Notes under the pieces: model-generated
Databases searched by the model: none
What the model was told of the DNA's origin: nothing
Seen by the model: only the letters and a program-made list of their open reading frames with translations
Assembly: GCF_964355755.1 (NCBI RefSeq)
Contig: NC_092670.1
Location: 7,465,001 to 7,529,000 of the forward strand
Length of the DNA: 64,000 nucleotides
Direction of reading: 5' to 3'
Source: Antedon mediterranea
Taxonomy: Eukaryota > Echinodermata > Crinoidea > Comatulida > Antedonidae
Made by a program: the position numbers and the translations under genes
Shown here: in pieces, positions 1 to 10,304 of the stretch
Numbering within the stretch: position 1 is the stretch's first letter
How the letters are laid out: each line of letters opens with the position of its first letter

Positions 1-866
1 ATGTGGTGTTTAGGTAACAAACCATGGAATTAAGATGATCCCTGAATTCACTCAACCATTGCATCTTGCACTTGCGTAAGCTCCATGCTTTCTATCAAGC
101 AGCTGGCTGGGCACGTCACACGCACGCCGCGCGCCGGCGGAGACCTGGGTGAGCACATGAGACATCATTGTGGTACGTACAAAACATCGATTAACATGTT
201 GCCGTCTTTGGTTATGCTAGATAAGTTTTATATTGCACTAACAAAAGACTCATGGCGCGACCTAATTCAAACTCTTTAAAATCGTTTTAGTGCAAAAAAG
301 CCGGATTAATTGTTGTATATTATTTTGACCTGAAGGATAGTGTTGTTTCACTTTGATATGACTATGATGGCACCTAAAAATATATATTAAATATATATTT
401 TCTTTTAAACTAAAACAATTTCTACTTCATAAATAACTAATACTAAAATAATAAAAGAATACATTCATTTTAGTTTTCTGTGTTTCCATAGTATCAATCA
501 TTGCCTTGTCGTTTGTTTTTTTTTTAACATGTTTTTTGTTTGTACAGTTGTCCTGTTTTGTTTCTGTATGTTCAAACTTTTCTTAACTGGCTACCCGTCA
601 CAAGTTTGTTTTTTGTTTTTTTGGATGGAGACCTTCAAACATTATTACTTCCTGGGGTTTGCCTATTTATTATTTATATTTAAATTGTTATTTTGTTTAA
701 CTTGAAAGAGAAAGAAATAAATGTTATATGAATGATTGAATCCACAAAAGAAAATAAGATTGGTAGGCCTATTATTAAAAAGGTTTAAAAGTAGAATAAA
801 AGTAGTACATTAAAAGGCAATTCGTCCCAATGACCAGTTTAGAGAAATGTGTTGTATAACATCGAA
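1..866. other. Non-coding AT-rich DNA, no gene supported
   Basis: There is a GC-rich patch around 110-155 that ends in a good splice-donor-like sequence (CCTGG then GTGAGC near 148). A 64-codon open frame runs through it, but no partner exon or recognisable protein family is visible. The remainder is T-rich low-complexity sequence. Confidence 0.5.
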
Positions 867-3800
867 TAGTAGGCCTTGCTGAGCCGTGAAATGTGCAAAA
901 AGTCACATTTGTGCCAATGGTACCCTCAAATGTGCAAATCTATAAAAATGTATAATCCACTAATGTGCAAACATCACGCCATTAAATGTAAAAACGATCA
1001 AGTTTGACGTCATATGTGCAAATGAAATTCTACAAATGTGCAAACCATTTTTTCAACCAAAATCGTTTATTAAACATGGTAACCTAATTCTAAATAGTCA
1101 CGGGGTTTTCTAACAATGTTTTCAAGATATAGCCACTTAGGCCTACATATTTAATTGTAGTACAGGCTAAAATAATCTGTTTTGAAAAAAAAACACAATC
1201 ATGTCCGAGAAGACACGTGGTCGGCTTGCCTGGAGATGGTAATCAATACCGTTGAAATTGAAGTCCCTTAATAATATAGTTGTCCTCTTATTTTAAAGGG
1301 AATCCACAAAACATAATGAAAATAGTTTATTAGATTTTATATTATTTCATTTAAAATATATTTCTGTTATGCGCGATTTGAACAAATTATTTTCAGTATC
1401 TGAGAAAAATAAAATTTATATAAATCCATATACATTTATAAAAAAAATGCAGGTAAATGAATCCACTTTCCTTGCGTAATTTCAAATTACACAATGTTGT
1501 GCAGATTCAAATTGCGCAAAGAAGTCTGTGCGCTATTTTAAATCGCGCATAACATACATTTACATTCGCCTATAGGATTATACCATATTAATACCTACAT
1601 CATCTATAGTATTTCTTATTATATTTAATTGCTAAAGAAAATGATTTGCTTAAGAAATCTTCCAAAATTCAAATAGATAAATTGTTAAAATCGCGCATAA
1701 CAGAAATAAATTAATAATACTATAAAATAATATAAAATCTAATGAAGTCAGTTCATTATCTTTTGTGGATTTCCTTTAAAATAAGAGGACAACCAAGGGA
1801 CTTTAAGAAGCGACCACGTGTCAGACCTGCATCCCCGGACGCGATTTTTTTTTTCGTACATAAGTTGGGGACCACTCATGAAACGTCACAAAATAAACAT
1901 GAATAATTCATCAGTTAAATTTGTTGTTCCGTGTGCACCCAAGCGTATAGCAACAAGAAGTGATTACACAACTGCGATACGATACTTTCTACAGTAGGCC
2001 TAGGATTCTAAAGTCAATTCACGTGATTGCCTTCGCGCACTCTTCTTCACACAAAATGTGTCGAGTCGAGGCTAATCGACAGCTAGGCAAGACATTAAAC
2101 TAAGTAGTAATTCATTGGAACATAGCCCAAAGAAAGCTTAGACCCACAAGAAAGAATGTGTATAATTTGTGTACTGTATTTTTTTAATTCTGCTATTTTA
2201 TTATCAAACAATATACATGTACTCAAAGGAACTTTAAAAATGTGCGTATATGAACACATGAGATGGGAAGATTAGACCCACGAGAATAAAAAATGTATTT
2301 TTGTGTAATGTTTATTGTTTAATTTTGCTGACTTATTACTCGATTGTGTCATACCTAACACACACACGTCACACACACCCACACAGCTACTACTAGGCCT
2401 AGAATTATAGACATGGGTTTAGAGACTAATAATTAGGCCTAATAGTATTAATAGAAACTATAATTTTAACACGTAATTCTTTAGTAATAAATTATATTAA
2501 AAACACCATAAACTAAAGGCTGATTATTTCGACAATCCACACAAAACGCCGCTATTCTGCTATGAAATCGCACGCCGCAACATAGACTTGCTCCAAGTCT
2601 GTATTGTCTTTTTTTTTATTTATTTGTTTTTATTTCGACCGCGATTTTTGTCTGAAAATACAGACTTGTGAAACACGTATAGAAATCGATTTGCAGACCG
2701 CAAGCATCCGATAAGAATGACGTAGGTTACGATACCGTATTTGGCTATATGGGGCGGGCGGTATGTAAATATGGATTTCGAATCAACCAATGATCATTTT
2801 GTTTCAAAATAAAAAAGATCGAGTACTATACGAACAGTGCTGAATGTACGATCGAGACTGTTGAAATATAAAATCGTGTTGCCAAGTTGTTTTGTTTATT
2901 AATTGTTTAGTCCTTGGCCTAGGCCTCCTTCGTAGGTCCTACTCAACTCGCACGTATGACCTGCCGAATAAAACGCCAATAAGGTAGGCCTACATACCAT
3001 CACCGGCACAAAACAGGGCTACACCACCATACAGAACAGGACAGGGTCTGGGTGGGAATTAAATCAAAATATCTCCGCGTAATAAATGATCCATTCAATC
3101 AATGTTTGATTTGCGGAGAAGCTAGCCTATCATATCAAGACGAGTTTTCATGTTCTTGGGAAAAATCCCATCAAATAATTACCAGACAGGGATAAAATCA
3201 TTTCTAGACTTCAGAAACTTTCATCAATGTACCCATGGAGGTATCTCCATGATGTACCCAAGTACACATTGTCTAAACGTAAAATAGCGCATGCGCATCA
3301 TCTTAGATGTTGAGTCTTTGAAATATGAATATTAAAATAGTGTACGAGTGAGTAGCCAATCGCATGCAGCTGAAACTAGTCAACCGGATAATCGTATGCA
3401 CCAAGAATTCTTGGTGTCAAACCACGTGACTTGTGCGTGTTTCCCCAGACGGAGTATCCAAAATCAAGTAGTAAACGTATGAAACGCCATATGTGCCAAA
3501 ATATTTATCTTTTTACTAATATTAAGACAAAACTCCGTCTGGAACCCAGACTAGCCGCAACAGCGGAGATAGGCCTCTTGTTGCTATACGCTTGGGTGCA
3601 CACGGAACACGAAAATTTAACTGATGAATTATTCATGTTTATTTTGTGACGTTTCATGAGGGGGTCCCCAACTTATGTACGAAAAAAAAAATCGCTCCCC
3701 GGACATGATTGTGTTAGATTATTTCAGCCTGTAGACTACTAATGTTGGCCCAAGTGGCTATATCTTGAAAATATTGTTAGAAAAACCCGTGACAATTTAG

Positions 3801-4017
3801 AATTAGGTTATCATTTTTAAAAAACGTTTGAAAAAATGATTTGCACATTTGTAGAATTTCATTTGCACATTTAACGTCAAACTTGATCGTTTTTACATTT
3901 AACGGCGTGATGTTTGCACATTAGTGGATTATACATTTGTACAGATTTGCACATTTGAGGGTGCCATGTTTGCACAAATGTGACTTGTTGCACATTTCAC
4001 GACTCAACAGGCCTACT
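867..4017. mobile_element. Large foldback (inverted-repeat) element with a nested palindrome
   Basis: The left arm (867-1210 continued at 1834-1952) is the reverse complement of the right arm (3570-4017). Shared blocks include the AAATGTGCAAA-rich terminal part and the stretch around GTGCACCCAAGCGTATAGC at about 1931 and 3595. The outer ends both read TAGTAGGCCT on their own strand. The left arm is interrupted by a smaller palindromic element (1213-1821) that the right arm lacks. The 1.6-kb centre (1953-3569) has no long open frame. It holds a diverged ~70-bp duplication (about 2138-2205 and 2271-2342) and small hairpins such as CATGGAG-GTAT-CTCCATG near 3235. I could not identify a target duplication, so the superfamily is open. 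Confidence 0.75.
1213..1821. mobile_element. Nested palindromic MITE-like element
   Basis: The terminal inverted repeat starts ACACGTGGTCG at 1213 and ends CGACCACGTGT at 1821. Homology between the arms continues inward for ~135-165 bp (1213-1379 against 1686-1821), passing through GTTGTCCTCTTATTTTAAAG and ending at TTCTGTTATGCGCGATTT. The spacer contains several copies of AAATTGCGC or GCGCAATTT. It sits inside the left arm of the 867-4017 foldback, whose other arm is uninterrupted here. It is therefore a later insertion. Confidence 0.75.
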
Positions 4018-5220
4018 AAAAGTAAATAATTAATAAGAAATATAATATATAATAGCCTATTGCACGAAGTTGCACAATTTAAACATTCTAATAAAAAGAC
4101 TTGTATTCTAAAAGTGTTAGTATAGGTACTAAATTGATGTTGTTTTTTTTTTGTATTGTAATTATAATGTGTTCTTTCCATTTCTATTATTTACAATATT
4201 TTCTTTATTTATATTTTTTTTAATTATTAGCCAACAAATGACTGTATACATCTAAAACTAAATGTGTATATTTTTAACATTTATAATGATCAGAACTATT
4301 AAATGCGAGCTATATTGATCGTGGTCGCTTTTGCTTTTTGTGTCATGTGTGTTGTATAAGTGTTGATCAGATAAATAAATAAATGAAATAGTTGTCGATT
4401 ATTATTAAAGAGTTATGCTCAGTTCTATTTTTAAAAAATAGCAGAGTAATAGTTATATAACTGCAATAACTGCTTATTTTGCAATAAATATTTCACTGCT
4501 ATTAGCAAAAACTTGTCCCAAAGTAAGCGCCAAAAAGCATGATTGAAGCATGAATATAGGTTCTAGACTGTTTTTTTTTTTGACATAATATCAGCAAAAA
4601 AGATAGTAAAAAATAGAACTGAACATAAATCAGAGTCGAGTGACCGAGCGATTAGGGCAGGGGCGACGCCGCAAACCATAGCTATACATTTGGCATAGAT
4701 CATTCCTCGACCATCGTTCTGGTGGTAGAACATTTGTCTTCTCGGATAAGGACTTCAAACTGGAGGTCCAGTGTACACATCTGGCTTGTGTGCACGTACT
4801 CAAGAACCCAGTACATTTTTTGGAAGAATAGTAATATCCATCAAGTGTGTGAGAATTGATATAATGCAAGCGCTTTCCGTCGAGCTGTCTATGTAGTCAA
4901 GTGGATTAAACTATGAACTTTGTATGCCGTGTATCGATTCCCATGAGCAACTTCTTTTTACTTTATAGTGAGAGAGATTATTATGAGGGTTAGATTCGCT
5001 TCACGGATTGAGCCGCGTTGAAAAGGATATGGTGGCGGTGGTGCGTGACGGGCACACATTTACAAAGAAGGCATAGAAGGCACAGTGTAAAGATTAACAT
5101 CTACTTTAACGAGAGGTTAAACCATTTGAGATCAAATGCAATCCAATTGGTCGCAAGATTGATTTTCGAAAGCGCAGTCAACAGCCTAACCTAACGTTGC
5201 GCGTTACTGTTGCACTCAGG
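4018..5220. other. Intergenic DNA with one SINE
   Basis: This is AT-rich intergenic sequence. The only structured part I can support is the tRNA-derived SINE at about 4632-4880, listed separately. No exon with plausible splice sites and coding character was found. Confidence 0.5.
4632..4880 (+). mobile_element. tRNA-derived SINE, copy 1
   Basis: The head contains an RNA polymerase III A-box-like stretch (GTGACCGAGCGATTAGGGC). The body includes TTCTGGTGGTAGAAC, TCTTCTCGGATAAGGACT and GGTCCAGTGTACACAT. The same body recurs at 19640-19955 inside HACL1, which shows that it is a dispersed family. The copy is diverged and no poly-A tail is clear. Confidence 0.65.
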
Positions 5221-5523
5221 TGGCCGTGTTTCCGCAGCCAAAAATTAAACGATAATTAACCAATAAAAATTAACCGATAGGCCTAATCAACCGATAACTG
5301 CTTGTGGAAACGGGGTTTAACCGATTCCACTCGAGAAAAATTAACCGTTAATAATCTCATTCAAATCGGATAATTATCGGATAAATGCGATAATATCTAT
5401 ATCTGACCGAAAAACACATTGCGTTGTGATTGGGAATCTGGTTGTTTGGTAATGACTGATCATGCGCACTTTTTTGGTTAAAAAATTAACCAAAAATGTG
5501 TTTTGGCTGCGGAAACACGACCA
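5221..5523. mobile_element. MITE with ~23-bp terminal inverted repeats
   Basis: The left end TGGCCGTGTTTCCGCAGCC (5221) is matched by its reverse complement ending at 5523 (GGCTGCGGAAACACGACCA, one mismatch). The interior is rich in TTAACCGATA-like repeats and has no coding potential. No convincing target duplication was found. Confidence 0.75.
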
Positions 5524-6541
5524 AGAACAATTATAGGGACTTTGTCGAAGTTCAGTGGTATGTCTATTGCATATCCAATCAAATATATTATATATAAATA
5601 TATTCAGGTTTGTTGTATTGTGTTTTAACCTACCAGTATGTATATATTTTATGATGAATAGACTATATTTAATTTGTATTTTAATTTTGTGACATTTTTA
5701 TTTTGCGCATCTCTAAAATATGGCTTGACCTTCCAACTAGAGTGTTGACAAAGTGCGAGGCACGCGAGGCAAGCGAGGCATGCAAAATATTTGTGCGAGG
5801 CATCATTTTATCATTTCCAAAAGTGCGAGGCATGCGAGGCATATAGTTTACAATTTCAAAAAGGTGCGAGGCATTTAACGTGCTATTATGCTATATTATA
5901 GGCCTAATAATCAATCGATACAAGCGTATCTAAATAGATTCGTGTATACACTCATCATGTTGTTTATTTTTATGTAACGATTGTTTTTTCATTCAAGTCA
6001 TATCGTGTCAAATTTTACTTTTACAAAAGTGCCCAAACTACGGTTCAAAAATCTGAACGACAGTCTTCAACTTTCGATAAACAATAATTGTTATAGCGAC
6101 ACACTCATCAAATGACTGCAATGTTTGTTGGCATTTCGAGCGTGTTCACTCACATGTCTCTCGAACATAGCAGAGTGAAAATAATATTTTGTCACACCCC
6201 TGCGCCTAGATCCGGTAGACCCGAGAGATGGAAAATCCCTCTTTACTATTTAGCAGGTAGCGGAATGATTCAGCCCTCAGCTCAGAGGATTGTGGTGCAT
6301 TCCCCTCCTATAGCACGTGGTTTCAGCAGCAACGCACAGACTTCTCTCTGAGCGGCGTGCCAAAGACATTTTTGACATTCCATTCTCTAGGAACAACACG
6401 TGTACCTTTCTCGCAAATAAGGTGAACAGCGATTGCCAGGACAAGTTCAATAACTGGCGGTGAATAAAAGGTAACTGATATGCCGATCCAATAACATGCC
6501 GCAAAGAAAAAAATTGCGACAGAATTCTGGAGCGCGTGTGA

Positions 6542-7703
6542 ATATGGAACGCCTCCTCTGCCTTCAGTTCACATTTATCATGCAGTACACACCAATCGTA
6601 ATGCAGTACACACCAATCGTCATGCAGTACACACCAATCGTCATGCAGTACACACCAATCGTCATGCAGTACACACCAAACATCATGCAGTACACACCAA
6701 TCGTCATGCAGTACACACCAATCGTCATGCAGTACACACCAATGGTCATGCAGTACACACCAATTGTCATGCAGTACACACCAATCGTCGTTCACATTTA
6801 TCATGCAGTACACACCAATCGTCATGCAGTACACACCAATCGTCATGCAGTACACACCAATCGTCATGCAGTACACACCAATCGTCATGCAGTACACACC
6901 AATTGTCATGCAGTACACACCAATCGTCATGCAGTACACACCAATCGTCATGCAGTCAAATATTGCGTAATTTATACCGCCACCTATCGACAAAATCGAA
7001 TATCACGTGAGTTTTATTAGACGGCTGTAAAACTAAGACTATTTAAACTTCTTTTATGGAATTCAATAATTGCAATGGCCTCCTAGCCGCGCCTGTGTCT
7101 CGCATAATAAATTATTGTATATATAAAAAACAGAGCATTCACAGAGATGTGTAGCGGTTAAAATAAGTACAGTATGTCAAACATAAAAGAAATCTTAGAG
7201 TCGATGGCCTAGTTTTACAGCCGTCTAATAAACGTCACGTGATATTCGATTTTGTCGATAGGTGGCGGTATAAATTACGCAATATTTCACTGCATGACGA
7301 TTGGTGTGTACTGCATGACGATTGGTGTGTACTGCATGACAATTGGTGTGTACTGCATGACCATTGGTGTGTACTGCATGATGTTTGGTGTGTACTGCAT
7401 GACGATTGGTGTGTACTGCATGATGTTTGGTGTGTACTGCATGACGATTGGTGTGTACTGCATGACCATTGGTGTGTACTGCATGACGATTGGTGTGTAC
7501 TGCATGACCATTGGTGTGTACTGCATGATAAATGTGAACGACGATTGGTGTGTACTGCATGACCATTGGTGTGTACTGCATGACCATTGGTGTGTACTGC
7601 ATGACCATTGGTGTGTACTGCATGACCATTGGTGTGTACTGCATGACCATTGGTGTGTACTGCATGACCATTGTGAACTGAAGGCAGAGGAGGCGTTCCA
7701 TAT
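6542..7703. mobile_element. Inverted pair of 21-bp minisatellite arrays (494-bp arms)
   Basis: Two arms of equal length, 6542-7035 and 7210-7703, are reverse complements around a 174-bp spacer. Each arm has an outer unique end (ATATGGAACGCCTCC...), an array of a 21-bp unit built on CATGCAGTACACACC, and an inner unique end (...CGACAAAATCGAATATCACG, TTAGACGGCTGTAAAACTA). I count about 18 units on the left and 17 on the right. Both arrays are interrupted once by a GTTCACATTTAT-type spacer. The tetramer GTGA directly flanks both outer ends (6538-6541, 7704-7707). Because 21 is a multiple of three and the unit lacks stops in several frames, long open frames appear on both strands; I treat them as artefacts. 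Confidence 0.85.
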
Positions 7704-7927
7704 GTGAAAAAAGACTTACGTCCGACAATTGTAATACTAGGCCTAAAATTTTAATATGCTTAGCCCTAACCTAGATAAGAGGCCTATGTAGAAAATAATT
7801 TAATCAATTTTGATATAATAATAATTGGTGTAATATTTAATAATGATACACTATTCCTGTTTTAGTAAGCTAGGTATATTACGAACGATTTTTATTTATT
7901 GTTGTCCATGTACGTACTAATAAACCT

Positions 7928-8760
7928 GGCGCAAGTTTCCTTCGCTTGTATTTTTACTCCAAATTTGATAACTAACTTTATCGTGTGAATACCACACCTT
8001 AGAAGTATACCTCATGAGTACTTTAATGAAAGAATCACATAAAAAGTAACAAATAAATCCTTAAATTAGGCCTAATGATTTTACAGGCGTGTTTCTCGCA
8101 CACTGTTCGCGAATTTCACTTATTCAATGTTCAATATTTTTGTTTCTATGGAGCGCCAAAAGAGCAACGATAATAGAGGACTAAAACTCAGTGGAATGCG
8201 TCAATTTCTCATGCATTTATTGGTGGAAAACACGTTTCATTTCAATATATTTGTTAATTTGTCAATAAAAATGTTGTAATATGTTACTGCTGATACTGTT
8301 CTGTTTTCAAAGAATAATAATCGATCCTAAATCAACATCACTACCTAGTCTAGACCTAGGACATCCTACTAAGGATATTATGATGAATTTTTCTATTTTA
8401 TTCTTTAAAAGGTTAACGAAACCGTGTACATTATCAACAGTAACATTTTTCCTTACTGACAGTGACAAAATCTATTGAAATTGTACTTGATTTTCACCAA
8501 ATAATGCGTTAAATATAAATGGATTCCACATTTTAGCCCTCTAATTAATTTTGCTCTTTTGGCGTTCCATAGAAACCAAAATATTGAACATTGAGTGTGC
8601 GAAATGCGAGAAAAACAACGTCTGTAAAATCACCAATTTAATGGATTTATTGTTACTTTTATGTGATTTTTCTTCATTAAAGTAGGCCTACTAATTCTAA
8701 GCTGTGGTATTCAGGATAAAGTTGGTTAAAATACAAGGCAGGTGCAAAGGGAAACTAGCC
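7928..8760. mobile_element. Foldback element, ~260-bp arms
   Basis: The arm at about 7928-8200 is the diverged reverse complement of about 8520-8760. Shared landmarks are GAATACCACA, ATCACATAAAA, CAATGTTCAATATTTT and TCTATGGA.CGCCAAAAGAG. It lies within the 5740-9004 composite. No coding sequence is present. Confidence 0.7.
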
Positions 8761-9015
8761 TAGCGGGCCTAGGCCTAGGCTACTTCAATTTCGGTGATTT
8801 CCTGCCTTGCAATTTTGAGAAATGATAAAATGATGCCTCGCATTTTTTGATGATGGTAAAACGATGCCTCGCATAAATTTCTGACTTGCCTCGCATGCCT
8901 TCCCTGCCTCGCATGCCTTCCCTGCCTCGCATGCCTTCCCAGCCTCGCATGCCTTCCCTGCCTCGCGTGCCTCGCTGCCTCGCTGCCTCGCACTTTGTTA
9001 CTACCCTTCCAACTA

Positions 9016-9692
9016 CTCAATAAAACCCTTTACAATTAAGTATTTAAATTTTAGTTAACAACGCTTACAGGTGTATTGTCCCCGAAAAACATCAAATTGA
9101 TAATTAAAGATTAATAAAATCAGATTAGACTGTTTTGTAGATTTAACAAAATCAATCACTTCCGTATAAAAAAACGAACAAAATGATTTCATTTATATAA
9201 TGACAAAATAAACGGCTAAATTCAACCAAATTTGGCTCTTTTTTTGCTTTCAATTATTTTTTCGGTAAATATATTTTTCGCTCCAATTTTTGGTCAAAGT
9301 GAATAACTATTATGTGACATTAGTTACAATGGCATATTCAACAAAAAAATTCCAGGAGGCCAATATATATTTAAACTTATGTTCTTGTTATTTTTGTTTT
9401 ACGTGTGATCCACTCTTGTGATACCATTGTTGCGAGAAACTTATGTTTACAGATAGAAATAAAACAAACATGTATACAAACTTTCGTATGCAGGTCCCTC
9501 TGTCCACCCCATCCCCCCCCCCCCTCTCCTCCTCAATTAGGAATTTTAAGAAGACCATCGTTTCAAGATTGCTATCTAATTATGTATTATACTTAATGAT
9601 TATGTAGATAATTAATTAATTAATTAATTACATTATTTTGTATCATGATGCACCTTCGTTTTGGTATATAAAATCGTCGTGTATACTTTATT
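9016..9692. repeat. Intergenic DNA with a copy of a dispersed repeat
   Basis: The stretch about 9220-9365 (TTTTTGGTCAAAGTGAATA, then ATGGCATATTCAACAAAAAA) resembles sequences at 27300-27700, 31560-31650 and 52540-52690, so it belongs to a dispersed family. Simple repeats follow: a C-rich run near 9508-9525 and (ATTA)n near 9610-9630. No gene is seen. Confidence 0.5.
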
Positions 9693-10228
9693 AGGGACTT
9701 TACGAAACACGACGGGAAGCCACAGGACGGTGCTCATGAATAATTTATGCGGGCGGAGCTTATCGTGAAACTCAGTGTCTTAACTTTTTGAGGACGATAA
9801 AGTTCCCATTTTCCCGTTTACGGAGAACGAATAGAAATAATGTACATATAACCTTAAATATACAGTTCAAATTACAATTAAACGTGGACATTTCAAAACT
9901 CTAATATTTGAATTCTAATTTAATTGTTTAACGATATACGATATAACATTTTTATTGGGTTAAAATGGCTGTTAAAAGCAATACATTCTGCTTGAATGCG
10001 AGGCTCATAGATAGCTAGGAAGGCTAGGTCTATGCTGTTCCACCACAGCCAAGCGATTCAGAGGGGACATTCGCCGCTAGACAGGGGAAGGGGAGAGATA
10101 CCGTCGGTCGTCGTCGTCTTCGTAACTAATAAAATAAAATAAAACGGCTATTGACTGATGATTTTACGCTCTAGCAAACACAGGATATTCGTCGTCCTCC
10201 CTTAACCGTCGTGTTTCGTAAAGTCTCT
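9693..10228. mobile_element. Non-autonomous element with ~23-bp inverted repeats
   Basis: The left end AGGGACTTTACGAAACACGA (9693) is repeated as its reverse complement ending at 10228 (one or two mismatches). ATT flanks both sides (9690-9692, 10229-10231), a possible 3-bp target duplication. There is no transposase. It lies just upstream of the first recognised exon of the duplicated-exon gene and may have displaced or interrupted its 5' region. Confidence 0.7.
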
Positions 10229-10304
10229 ATTGTATAACTAACGTTTAATCTAAATGTTCTATCTCTATCTATCTCATTAACCGATATTTGAATATTCTTC
10301 TCAG

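Larger units (their letters stand above)
5740..9004. mobile_element. Composite foldback element flanked by 11-bp direct repeats
   Basis: Identical direct repeats CCTTCCAACTA lie at 5729-5739 and 9005-9015, consistent with a target-site duplication. Inside them are inverted ends (ACAAAGTGCGAGGCA on the left, its reverse complement on the right), followed by arrays of GCGAGGCA-type repeats (about 5750-5875 left, about 8820-8998 right). The right arm includes an 18-bp tandem (TGCCTCGCATGCCTTCCC, ~4 copies). The interior holds two further palindromes, 6542-7703 and about 7928-8760. No transposase frame is present, so the element is non-autonomous. The long TSD would suit a MULE-like mechanism, but this is only an inference. 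Confidence 0.75.

Noticed and set aside
85-279. 64-codon open frame over a GC-rich patch with a donor-like CCTGG/GTGAGC
   Set aside because: No domain, no partner exon and no phase test was possible; a single donor-like site is weak evidence.
6277-7728. Several long open frames on both strands (repeating MQYTPIV, CMTIGVY, HAVHTNR)
   Set aside because: They are produced by a 21-bp (7-codon) stop-free tandem repeat and appear in several frames on both strands at once.
8775-9020. 81-codon minus frame with repeating RHARQG
   Set aside because: It is an artefact of the 18-bp GCGAGGCA-type repeat in a foldback arm.
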